Shown here: positions 27,055-34,332 of the stretch, piece after piece
How positions within the stretch are numbered: the stretch's first letter is position 1
How the letters are laid out: each line of letters opens with the position of its first letter
Assembly: GCF_023195925.1 (NCBI RefSeq)
Contig: NZ_JALPRE010000003.1
Coordinates: 771,356-835,355, forward strand
Source of the DNA: Aquimarina acroporae
GTDB lineage: Bacteria > Bacteroidota > Bacteroidia > Flavobacteriales > Flavobacteriaceae
DNA: 64,000 nt
Reading direction: 5' to 3'
The notes under the pieces: model-generated
Told to the model about the DNA's origin: nothing
What the model saw: the letters and a program-made list of their open reading frames with translations, nothing else
Databases searched by the model: none
Translations under genes and position numbers: made by a program

Positions 27055-27267
27055 CAGTTGTACAACCTCTAACAAACAGTATAGAACCACTTGTAAAGGG
27101 CATTGTACCCATACGAAACACTTGTATAACCCCATAGAAGCACTACAGAACCGCTTGTAAACACTAGGGTAACTCATTAAGAACAGTTGTGAACCTCTTG
27201 GAGACACTTCGAGACCGGTTCGAAGGGGTTCTTAACCGCATAAAAGGGGTTCAAGACCACCCCCTTG
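27055..27267. repeat. Degenerate 20-22 bp tandem repeat, about ten units
   Basis: Units start at 27055, 27077, 27099, 27119, 27141, 27162, 27184, 27205, 27226 and 27247. Each follows the pattern CASTTGTAGAACC + about 9 bases, most clearly CAGTTGTACAACCTCTAAC, CACTTGTATAACCCCATAG, CAGTTGTGAACCTCTTGG and CACTTCGAGACCGGTTCG. The units are diverged from each other but in strict phase. No open frame uses it convincingly, and there are no spacers of CRISPR type. Confidence 0.7.
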
Positions 27268-27290
27268 GTGGTAAGTAAACCCATAAAAAA

Positions 27291-27327
27291 AGACTGACAA
27301 ACCCAAAAAGTCTGGGTTTGTCAGTCT
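27291..27327 (-). terminator. Strong rho-independent terminator
   Basis: A perfect 15-bp stem (AGACTGACAAACCCA / TGGGTTTGTCAGTCT) with a 7-base loop, followed on the minus strand by a run of T. It would end transcription coming from the gene at 27751-28227. Confidence 0.85.
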
Positions 27328-27750
27328 TAGATATTCAATGAATTTTATCCATTGTTTAAACTAACGTTACAAAGCAGAGCTTTGAAAATCTTTTTCACCA
27401 GTATAAGATTTGTTTTGTGTAAAAAATCTTGAAGCCTTGGAAAGATTTTAGCAAAACAAATTTGGTTTTCAGTGTAACTGAAAAATACCTTGAAAAAGCG
27501 CCTTTTCTTTTGTTTCGTTTTCTTTGGGCGAGTAAAGAAAATGAAAAGAAGGTTGAATCAAAACTATTTATCTTAAATGCTGAACTAAAAAGTCGTAATG
27601 AAAATCAACATTTATAGAATACAATACGTCAATTGTAGTTTGTCGAAGACATTTTGAAAATCAAAGTATTAAAAACTTCGACAGGCTTAGTTTGACATCA
27701 TACAATTACTTTTTAGACTGTTTCAAAAAGAATAGCCTAAATGCCATATA
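27328..27750. other. Spacer with degenerate repeat remnants
   Basis: Non-coding between terminator and the 3' end of the gene at 27751. It carries AACTTCGACAGGCTTAG (27676-27692), a form of the CTTCGACAAGCTCAG intergenic repeat that recurs in flavobacterial genomes and again here at about 39009-39024. A short reading frame at 27429-27617 (plus strand) reads like the translation of a dispersed repeat and is not called as a gene. Confidence 0.5.
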
Positions 27751-28227
27751 TTACTCTTCTTCGGCAGTAGTGCCATTCGATTTGGCAAATAGTACCTTCA
27801 TATCTTCATATACCGGTTTTGCACCAGGTTCGTTTTCGCCCGCTAAAAAACGCATCATACGATAAAAACTTAAGGCATTGGTATAATTATCATGATCGAG
27901 TAAGGTTTTGGTATCTAGTAACTGTTGCGATAAATTGTTAAGCAATTGTACTCTGTTTTCTACTTGCTCTCTGGCAGCATGGTCTTTATCAAACTCTTCT
28001 TTGTCTAAAAATCTGGGAATCCACTGCGGGTGTTGCTCCATATAGTTTTTGGCTTTGTCTACAATTAATTTATTGTGGTTGCCAATACTACCATATTGTT
28101 GTCGTTGCGACGGAGTAAGGTTTACCGTTTTACCCTTAAAGATTTTTTGAATGCCAAGCATGTGTTGATCCAACTCTTTTAATTCTTCTTGACTAAACGA
28201 AACACTGATCAAATTTTCTAATGCCAT
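27751..28227 (-). CDS. Conserved hypothetical protein, paralogue of 64-543
   Basis: A 158-residue soluble protein, homologous end to end to the protein at 64-543 (shared MALENLI start, KTV/IS-LTP/STEQR-QYG, PQWIPRFLDKEEFD, LSFYRMMRFLAGENEPGA). Highly charged, mostly helical. The ATG start is supported by the paralogue. The first 60 bp of this gene are duplicated at 30113-30172, where the remainder is missing. Function unknown. A terminator lies 424 bp downstream. Confidence 0.85.
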   Translation of the reverse strand: MALENLISVSFSQEELKELDQHMLGIQKIFKGKTVNLTPSQRQQYGSIGNHNKLIVDKAKNYMEQHPQWIPRFLDKEEFDKDHAAREQVENRVQLLNNLSQQLLDTKTLLDHDNYTNALSFYRMMRFLAGENEPGAKPVYEDMKVLFAKSNGTTAEEE

Positions 28228-28359
28228 ATTTGTGTAATTTAATGTTAAACATATTTATGGCACAAGAATACGATATGACAGTTTCGTTTTTTGAAACTCG
28301 AAGGGTTTGCATTAAAAAAATGACTTATTTTCTTTTAGACATTTGTTCTGCCATTAATA
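28168..28359. repeat. 192-bp direct repeat, copy 1
   Basis: About 95% identical to 30113-30303. It contains the intact 5' end of the gene at 27751-28227, the spacer, and a stranded 36-bp copy of the 3' end of the subtilase gene (the reverse complement of its LLMAEQMSKRK end). Marks one edge of an inserted segment. Confidence 0.9.
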
Positions 28360-28629
28360 CAGGTTTAATTGGTAAGCATATCAGTGAATTGCCGAATGTT
28401 GTACTTTTAGAAGATAAAAACCAATTGAATTCTAAAATTTATTTGCTGGAAGAAGCGGGCTATTTTCTTAATCAACAATATCAATCTTTTTTTTTTAAAC
28501 TAATGAAAATGACTTTATAGAGTCGCTAAGTATTTATTTGGAAGGAACTATAGATCGATTATTTTTTGATCTAATGATTAAAGAATATGGTAGTCCTTAT
28601 TTTATTCAAGAGCTATTTGTGATGATTTA
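28360..28629 (+). pseudogene. Truncated, frameshifted member of the small exported-protein family
   Basis: Starting exactly at the repeat edge, frame one gives LIGKHISELPN and then YFLNQQYQS, matching FIGKHINTVPE and YLNQPYN of the protein at 29588. At a run of ten T (28487-28496) the match moves to another frame: TNENDFIESLSIYLEG, then DLMIKEYGSPYF, matching TDERGIINSVSFYVD and SMVEKHGEPDKMY. It lacks the 5' and 3' ends of the family. The frame change at a homopolymer could be a true mutation or a sequencing error. Confidence 0.8.
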
Positions 28630-28854
28630 ATTTTCTATTTCATTCAGATATTTTTCGAGCTTATCGTAGGCGTCAATAAAATCATAACCTTTATGCTCTA
28701 ATATCCAGCGATACACATATTGCTGTTCTAAAAGTAATCGATAATTTTCATTTTCAATTTTCAATTCTTCCGGAGGATTATTAAGCTTAGATATTCTTTC
28801 AATAATTTTTTCAACTCGAGCTAATGATAATTGCAATTCAACTTCTGTTTTCAT
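28627..28854 (-). CDS. Small hypothetical coiled-coil protein
   Basis: 75 residues from MKTEVELQLSLARVEKIIERI. Highly helical and charged, with heptad-like hydrophobic spacing up to residue 30, then YRLLLEQQYVYRWILEHKGYDF. No family recognised. It lies opposite in direction to its neighbours, inside the inserted segment between the 192-bp repeats, and its 3' end overlaps the end of the pseudogene by a few bases. Real but not certain. Confidence 0.5.
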   Translation of the reverse strand: MKTEVELQLSLARVEKIIERISKLNNPPEELKIENENYRLLLEQQYVYRWILEHKGYDFIDAYDKLEKYLNEIEN

Positions 28855-28975
28855 GATAATGGTATATAAATACAATACTTGTAAAAGTATATATTCAAAT
28901 ATATTGATCTTAGATAGTTTTCATATCATTGTCTATCAAAAAATAGTTGTTCTTTAATTCTTTTGAACCTACAAA

Positions 28976-29506
28976 TTGTCAATAAATAATAGGACACTGT
29001 TTTTAATATTATTAACTTATCCATCTATGAACGCTTTACAACTTGAAGATTATTTATATCAATCTATTGACAACTTCCCATATGAATTAGAACAACGAGA
29101 ATCTTACTCTTTTTATTCAAATTCATACAGTGTAGAAGGGGATTTTGTGTTTATGGATCGAATGCATCATCTTATCCTTATAGAAACTGACAAAAATAAT
29201 GTGATACAAAAGTTTTCTTTTATTCTTAACGGTGTTTTTGACAGATCACTTTACGATAAATTAATATTAAAATATGGTGAACCCGATCAAATGACCAAAA
29301 AAGATCAAGAGACTTTTAACAACCCCGTTTCATCAAAAGGGATTACAGCTATATCGAGTTCATATACTTTAAAGAACTGTACGTTTGAAGAAAAACCATT
29401 GTATGTTATTTGGAATAAGAACAGTTTTACGGTGAAGTTCCTATGTAAACAGGATGAAGGTTTAACAAATAAGTCCATTCACATACAAATGGGAAATGTT
29501 GATTAA
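28976..29506 (+). CDS. Small exported protein, family A member
   Basis: 176 residues if the TTG at 28976 is used, which gives a signal-peptide-like start (RTLFLILLTYPSMNA); the first ATG is at 29027. Core motifs: DYLYQSIDNFPYELEQRE, LILIETDKNNVIQKFSFIL, LYDKLILKYGEPDQM and YVIWNKNSF. These align with the proteins at 29588 and 37125 (EYLGQEIGSLPYAFEKRN; LAIRTDKDNIINRGSF; LNKKYGTP). I know no named family. Small, exported, duplicated and divergent: immunity-like or partner proteins are possible but unproved. Confidence 0.72.
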   Translation: MSINNRTLFLILLTYPSMNALQLEDYLYQSIDNFPYELEQRESYSFYSNSYSVEGDFVFMDRMHHLILIETDKNNVIQKFSFILNGVFDRSLYDKLILKYGEPDQMTKKDQETFNNPVSSKGITAISSSYTLKNCTFEEKPLYVIWNKNSFTVKFLCKQDEGLTNKSIHIQMGNVD

Positions 29507-29587
29507 TAAAATCATACCTTGGTAAGGAAACTTACCAAGGTTTTTAAATTAACATTAGGGTATGCAGGGGAGGATTGTACAATTAAA

Positions 29588-30091
29588 ATGAAATTAATAT
29601 TAGTATTTTATGGTATGATACAAAATATTCCTTTAGAGTTTATAGGAAAACATATCAATACTGTTCCTGAAGCTGAACATTATATAGAAGGGATTTATAC
29701 TATTGATACCAACGATCAATATTTAAATCAACCATACAATATGCTTTTTCTATTTACAGATGAACGAGGTATTATAAATAGTGTAAGTTTTTATGTTGAC
29801 ATAATAATTGATAAGTCCTTTTATTTATCAATGGTTGAAAAACACGGAGAACCAGATAAGATGTATAAAAAAGGTAATAAGACCTTACTAGATAAAACAC
29901 AAAATAACGATGAATTTTTTGAAGCAGAAGGGTATAGTTACGATTTGCAACAATGTAATTTTGAAGAATCTCCAGTTTTTATTATTTGGAATAAACCTAA
30001 ATACAATATAGAGGTTATTATAGGAGATACGCAAGATTCATTTCATAAAACACGCATCATTTTTGGAAAAGGCTTTTTACAAGATTTGTAA
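29588..30091 (+). CDS. Small protein, family A member
   Basis: 167 residues from ATG 29588 (MKLILVFYGMIQNIPLEFIGKHI); a longer reading frame from 29519 exists but its extra N-terminus looks like spacer. Motifs match the neighbour at 28976: FIGKHINTVPEAE, MLFLFTDERGIINSVSFYV, MVEKHGEPDKMYKKGNKT and FIIWNKPKYN. The hydrophobic start is short, so export is less certain than for its relatives. It lies 81 bp after the 28976 gene and is probably co-transcribed with it. Confidence 0.72.
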   Translation: MKLILVFYGMIQNIPLEFIGKHINTVPEAEHYIEGIYTIDTNDQYLNQPYNMLFLFTDERGIINSVSFYVDIIIDKSFYLSMVEKHGEPDKMYKKGNKTLLDKTQNNDEFFEAEGYSYDLQQCNFEESPVFIIWNKPKYNIEVIIGDTQDSFHKTRIIFGKGFLQDL

Positions 30092-30112
30092 TTATTAGTA
30101 CTCTATGAGTTC

Positions 30113-30303
30113 ATCCAACTCTTTTAATTCTTCATGACTAAACGAAACACTGATCAAATTTTCTAATGCCATATTTGTGTAATTTAATGTTAAACACATT
30201 TATGGCACAAGAATACTATATGACAGTTTCGTTTTTTGAAATTCAATGGTTTTGCATTAAAAAATAACTTATTTTCTTTTAGACATTTGTTCTGCCATTA
30301 ATA
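30113..30303. repeat. 192-bp direct repeat, copy 2
   Basis: Partner of 28168-28359. Here the subtilase 3' end is the intact one, while the first 60 bp of the 27751 gene are present as a stranded fragment (30113-30172, minus strand). The two copies thus carry opposite broken ends, as expected for a duplication at insertion or an unequal recombination. Confidence 0.9.
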
Positions 30304-31894
30304 AGGCATTATATGCATTTACTACTTTGCCTGATTTGGATAGTTCTGAGAAGGGAATAGATTTCTTTGTCCCATCATCTTGTTTAAGTTCAAGAATATT
30401 GTTGTAATCTACTCCTGAGTTTAAAATTATATTTTTAATTTCTAACATTGATAAGTTCGCATAGTAAGATTTTATAAGTGCAGCAATGCCAGAAACTATG
30501 GGAGCAGAAAACGAAGTGCCTCCATTGGTTTCATACGTATCTTTTGGAGCAGTGGTATAAATATTATATCCCGGGGCAAAAATATCTACATTCATTTTTC
30601 CATAATTTGAAAAATAAGCTACCAAGTGCTTAGGGCTAAAAGTTGAAGCTCCAACACTTATGAAATTATTGGCAATTTCATTTTTTGTTCTTAAATCATA
30701 GTCGTTTGGGTAATAATCTATTTCATCAATATTTTTACTTTCATTGCCAGCTGAAGATATTAAGAGGACATCATTTTTTTCGGCATATTTAATTGCTTCA
30801 TGTACCAATTTATGATTAAGTGAAAACTCTTTGCCAAAGCTCATGTTGATAACCTTAGCTCCATTATCTACAGCATATATAATACCGTTAGCAACATCTT
30901 TATCATATTCATCTCCTCTTGGAGTGGTTCTTATTACCATTATTTTAACAAGGTTGGTCACGCCATTAATACCAATATCATTTTTTCTATTGGCAGCAAT
31001 GATTCCTACAACATTGGTTCCATGAGATTCTAGTTCAAGATCCCCTTCAGTATCATTGTTTCCATAGAGCTCATTTCCTAATATTTCGGGGTTATCTCCT
31101 ATAATCTCCCTTCCATCATAATGAATATTTAAACTATATTTTTCTTTTATTTCTGTTACCTTCTTGAAGTACTCTTCCCAATCCTTATCCATATTATATC
31201 GCAAGGAAGATTTACGTTCTTTGATGTGTTTCTGGAGTAAAGTATCACCTTTAGGGTCGATTTGGGATAATTCTTCTATAGTATAATCGGTTCTGGAAAG
31301 ATACTGATCTATAGCTTTTCTTGCATCAACCACATCTTTTAAGAATTGATAATCTTCTTTTAAAAGAGCAATGTTTTTATCCAATTCCTTCTGAGCCTTT
31401 AGGTATAGCGAATAAAGCATTTGATCTTTAGGATCAATAGTATTAGCATTAATGTGTTCGAACCTAGGTTTTAATTTTTTAAGAACCCTAATAAATTCGT
31501 AATTTTCATATACTATAGTTTGGGTAGCATTGCCCAAAAAATTCCACCCATGTATGTCATCTATATAGCCATTGTTATCGTCATCTAATCCATTTCCAGA
31601 AACTTCTTTGGAATTTTTCCAGATATTATCTCCTAGATCTTCATGATTGATATCAAACCCAGAATCTAACACAGCCACTATCACTGTATCACCCTTTTTG
31701 TCTTTTAGTAATTCTTTATAGGCTTTATTAAGACTTATACCCGGGATGGTATCATCTATGATATCTTTAAAATGCCAATCTTTTTTTTCTTGTTCGCTTA
31801 GTTTTTGTTGTTTTGGTATAAGATTCCCTAACTCAATTTTTTGAGCAGTTGCAAAAACTGAAAAGAAAAGGGCTACTACTAAAGTGAATTTCAT
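30269..31894 (-). CDS. Secreted subtilisin-family (S8) serine protease
   Basis: 541 residues with signal peptide (MKFTLVVALFFSVFATAQ). Catalytic triad visible: Asp in VAVLDSGFD (about 77), His in ESHGTNVVG (about 288), Ser in NGGTSFSAP (about 462). About 200 residues of helical insertion separate Asp and His, typical of flavobacterial S8 proteases with calcium or helical inserts. ATG 31894 is chosen; a TTG lies just upstream. Only 6 bp separate it from the prolyl oligopeptidase gene, so the two are translated from one message. Downstream of a GG-leader peptide, it is a candidate for leader removal or export-linked processing; that is inference. Confidence 0.9.
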   Translation of the reverse strand: MKFTLVVALFFSVFATAQKIELGNLIPKQQKLSEQEKKDWHFKDIIDDTIPGISLNKAYKELLKDKKGDTVIVAVLDSGFDINHEDLGDNIWKNSKEVSGNGLDDDNNGYIDDIHGWNFLGNATQTIVYENYEFIRVLKKLKPRFEHINANTIDPKDQMLYSLYLKAQKELDKNIALLKEDYQFLKDVVDARKAIDQYLSRTDYTIEELSQIDPKGDTLLQKHIKERKSSLRYNMDKDWEEYFKKVTEIKEKYSLNIHYDGREIIGDNPEILGNELYGNNDTEGDLELESHGTNVVGIIAANRKNDIGINGVTNLVKIMVIRTTPRGDEYDKDVANGIIYAVDNGAKVINMSFGKEFSLNHKLVHEAIKYAEKNDVLLISSAGNESKNIDEIDYYPNDYDLRTKNEIANNFISVGASTFSPKHLVAYFSNYGKMNVDIFAPGYNIYTTAPKDTYETNGGTSFSAPIVSGIAALIKSYYANLSMLEIKNIILNSGVDYNNILELKQDDGTKKSIPFSELSKSGKVVNAYNALLMAEQMSKRK

Positions 31895-31900
31895 CAAAGT

Positions 31901-34066
31901 TTATTGAATTTGGTAGTCAGGATGACCTAACTGCCAATATGCAAAGGATATCGGTTTGGCAAAAAAATCATAAAACTTCATTTGAGAAGCATTCATAGCA
32001 GAATGTCCCAGATCAAAATCAACTGAAAACAAAATGGGATTTTCGGAACCATTTTCAGCCTGTAGTCTGGCAACAAATTTAGCAGGATCCCAAATTACAA
32101 CACGACCATCTTTCATTCCACCAGTTACAAGAGTAGCAGGGTATTTTTCTCCTTCTTTGATATGATGATAAGAGTCCATTTCCAACAAAGCTTCGAACTC
32201 ATCTTTTATTTTGACTGTACCAAATTCTTTTACGCTATCCGGTCCATTTGGTTGAATTTCACATCTTACCATATTAAGCGCGGGAGAGGTTAATAATACT
32301 GCTTTATATAAATCAGGACGTTCTGTCATAGCTCTACCAGCCATAATACCACCAGCACTATCTCCCCAAATAGCAGATTTCTCAGGAACGGTATACCCTT
32401 CTCTAATCATGTATTCAGTACATGCAATCATATCTTTCCATGTATTCGCCTTGGTCGTTTTAAAGCCTGCTTTATGCCATTTCTCTCCTTTTTCTCCACC
32501 TCCTCTTACATGTGCTACGGCTATTATACCCCCTTCTAATGCCCAAGTTAACAAACCAGTAGAGTAAAAAGGCTTTACACCTCCTCCATAAGAACCGTAC
32601 CCATAAAATAATGTATAATTGTTCTTATCTTTATTAGTTCCTTTGGGATATATTAAGGATAATGGAACTTTAACTCCATCATGAGATTCTATTTCAATTT
32701 CTTCGACTACCAAATTTTCTAACTCAGTATTTTCCACTTTTGGGTCTAGACCGACATCCGTGAAAGTATCTTCTTTGAAATTATAGTTGTATACCTCATT
32801 ATCACTTATCCACCCCCCACTATATATTCGTAAATCACTATTTTTTCTTCCTTGCGTTCTAATAGTAATTTTCCCTGAAGTTTTTGGCAATTTAATTTCT
32901 TTCTCTGTACTACCTGCTATATGATATAATTTTGCATGAACCCCGTTTTTTATACGAGTAAAATAAATACCATCTTTAGTTATTACAAAATCGTCAATAA
33001 CAATATCGCTTTCGGGAATTATAACCTCAGGGTTTTCAAAATCTGGATTTTCAAAGTTGGTTCGACATAACTTATAATTGGAAGCGTTTTTGGCCGATAA
33101 AAAGACAATATTACCTTCCTTATCCAATCTCATTTTTTTTACCTTATCGTTTTGGGTATACAACAAAGACCATTTAGTATTAGGCTTTAGAAGATTCTCA
33201 ATAGGCGTATAATACATATCATAAAACAGGGATGAACCACCAATTTCCCCAAAAGCATAATCTTCATAATCATTATGTATAATTACTCTTGGAATGTCTT
33301 CTGGTTTTAAATTAAGTTCTGGGTTATTCTTTTTTGAAAAAACATCAATTGGTATTGCAGCACCATCATTTTCAATGTTGTAATAAAAAGATTGTGTATT
33401 TAAAAGATAGTCGGGGTGTGTTGTTTCGGTGATTGGAAGATGAATGCAGATAAAACCAGAATTATCAGGTAACCATCTAATTCCCCCCAATGAAGTGGAA
33501 CAATTTTTAATTTCTTTCGATAACACTTTTTTAGTCTTAACATCAACAACGATAATCTGAGATACTTCTTCTCCTTCTTTAACCAAACTTAAAGCTACTT
33601 TTTCACCTTTCCAATCTGGTCTAAAAAAATTCATTTGATATGAAACCTCATTATTTCTAGAAAAATCATCAGGATTAAATAGCAAAATTTCTTTTTCATT
33701 AAATCCTTTTCTATAATAGAGACTATTTTTATCTTCTCCTCTTAATTTTTTACCATAAAAGTACTGTCCATCATTAGTTATGATTTCGCCCCATGTATTA
33801 TATGTCTGTAAATCATCAAAATTTTTCAATTTCTCTATCAATTCTTTCCTTTTATCAATCTTAGTGATAAATGAAGACGCATAGTTTTCTTGCTCCTTAA
33901 GCCAATTTACAACTGTTGTGTCCTTCAAGTTTTCAAGATTTCTATATGGGTCTTTAATTTCCATCCCATGATAGTAATCTATAGCCTCATCGGCCGAAAT
34001 TGAGGGAGGATTATTATGATTGCTGGAACAGGAAACAATAAGGAAAAACAAAATGATTCTTTTCAT
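31901..34066 (-). CDS. Lipoprotein prolyl oligopeptidase (S9A family)
   Basis: 721 residues with a short lipoprotein signal (ILFFLIVSC, Cys13). N-terminal beta-propeller region then a C-terminal alpha/beta hydrolase: nucleophile in WGDSAGG (about 569), Asp in GGMKDGRV (about 652), His in DLGHSA (about 685), and YGYGSYG near the oxyanion site. S9A enzymes cut short peptides after proline and cannot act on large proteins. Anchored outside the cytoplasm and lying 27 bp after a small peptide gene whose core contains proline, it is well placed to cut the peptide or its fragments (inference). Confidence 0.92.
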   Translation of the reverse strand: MKRIILFFLIVSCSSNHNNPPSISADEAIDYYHGMEIKDPYRNLENLKDTTVVNWLKEQENYASSFITKIDKRKELIEKLKNFDDLQTYNTWGEIITNDGQYFYGKKLRGEDKNSLYYRKGFNEKEILLFNPDDFSRNNEVSYQMNFFRPDWKGEKVALSLVKEGEEVSQIIVVDVKTKKVLSKEIKNCSTSLGGIRWLPDNSGFICIHLPITETTHPDYLLNTQSFYYNIENDGAAIPIDVFSKKNNPELNLKPEDIPRVIIHNDYEDYAFGEIGGSSLFYDMYYTPIENLLKPNTKWSLLYTQNDKVKKMRLDKEGNIVFLSAKNASNYKLCRTNFENPDFENPEVIIPESDIVIDDFVITKDGIYFTRIKNGVHAKLYHIAGSTEKEIKLPKTSGKITIRTQGRKNSDLRIYSGGWISDNEVYNYNFKEDTFTDVGLDPKVENTELENLVVEEIEIESHDGVKVPLSLIYPKGTNKDKNNYTLFYGYGSYGGGVKPFYSTGLLTWALEGGIIAVAHVRGGGEKGEKWHKAGFKTTKANTWKDMIACTEYMIREGYTVPEKSAIWGDSAGGIMAGRAMTERPDLYKAVLLTSPALNMVRCEIQPNGPDSVKEFGTVKIKDEFEALLEMDSYHHIKEGEKYPATLVTGGMKDGRVVIWDPAKFVARLQAENGSENPILFSVDFDLGHSAMNASQMKFYDFFAKPISFAYWQLGHPDYQIQ

Positions 34067-34093
34067 ATATTGAATTGAAAAAGTGAATTTAAA

Positions 34094-34231
34094 TTAGCAT
34101 GTAGGGTTATTATTATTGCTATGACAACCTAGTTGTCCGTTTTCTGTTTTTTCTTCACCTCCTTTAATTTTGTGGTACTGATCTCTTGACAATTTAACGA
34201 CTGTAATCCTTTTTAATTCTAATTTTTTCAT
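34094..34231 (-). CDS. Double-glycine leader precursor peptide (RiPP-like)
   Basis: A 45-codon gene with ATG start and TAA stop. The leader MKKLELKRITVVKLSRDQYH followed by KIKGG is that of Bacteroidota GG-leader natural-product precursors (TIGR04149/class I lanthipeptide-precursor-like leaders): the basic start, the conserved hydrophobic positions and the GG (residues 24-25). The 20-residue core begins EEKTENG and ends NPTC; it has Cys36 and Cys45, one Ser and two Thr, and four Asn in a row. No lanthionine synthetase or PCAT transporter gene is in the window. Followed 27 bp later by S9 and S8 proteases in the same direction; preceded by a TPR-AraC regulator. Confidence 0.78.
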   Translation of the reverse strand: MKKLELKRITVVKLSRDQYHKIKGGEEKTENGQLGCHSNNNNPTC

Positions 34232-34257
34232 GACGGTTAATTTTATATTACTGATAT

Positions 34258-34319
34258 CAAAATTAGTATAAATTCATATTAATTAAATTTTTACAACTAC
34301 AAATTCCGGAATTTGTAGT
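34258..34319 (-). promoter_or_regulatory. Promoter of the precursor operon with a 24-bp perfect palindrome
   Basis: Minus-strand -7 box TAATTTTG (34258-34265) fits TAnnTTTG, about 27 bp before the ATG. A perfect palindrome ACTACAAATTCC|GGAATTTGTAGT occupies 34296-34319, centred about 56 bp upstream of the likely transcription start, a normal activator position. The stem could also end the upstream regulator transcript. Related sites precede the regulator gene at 36239-36274. Confidence 0.65.
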
Positions 34320-34332
34320 GTGTTTTTGTTGG

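Noticed and set aside
26944..27207. 87-codon minus-strand frame across the tandem repeat
   Set aside because: Composition is unlike the genes here and the repeat units do not keep a reading frame (20-22 bp).
27055..27267. CRISPR array
   Set aside because: Units are contiguous, diverged and lack unique spacers of constant length; no cas genes are present.
27429..27617. 62-codon plus-strand frame
   Set aside because: No start context or homologous neighbour; the sequence reads like a translated dispersed repeat in a non-coding stretch.
28221..28520. Open frame of 99 codons on the plus strand
   Set aside because: It is a chimera: its first half is the antisense of the 192-bp repeat and its second half is the broken family-A gene.
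28168..30303. Insertion sequence with target-site duplication
   Set aside because: Repeats are 192 bp, no transposase and no terminal inverted repeats were seen.
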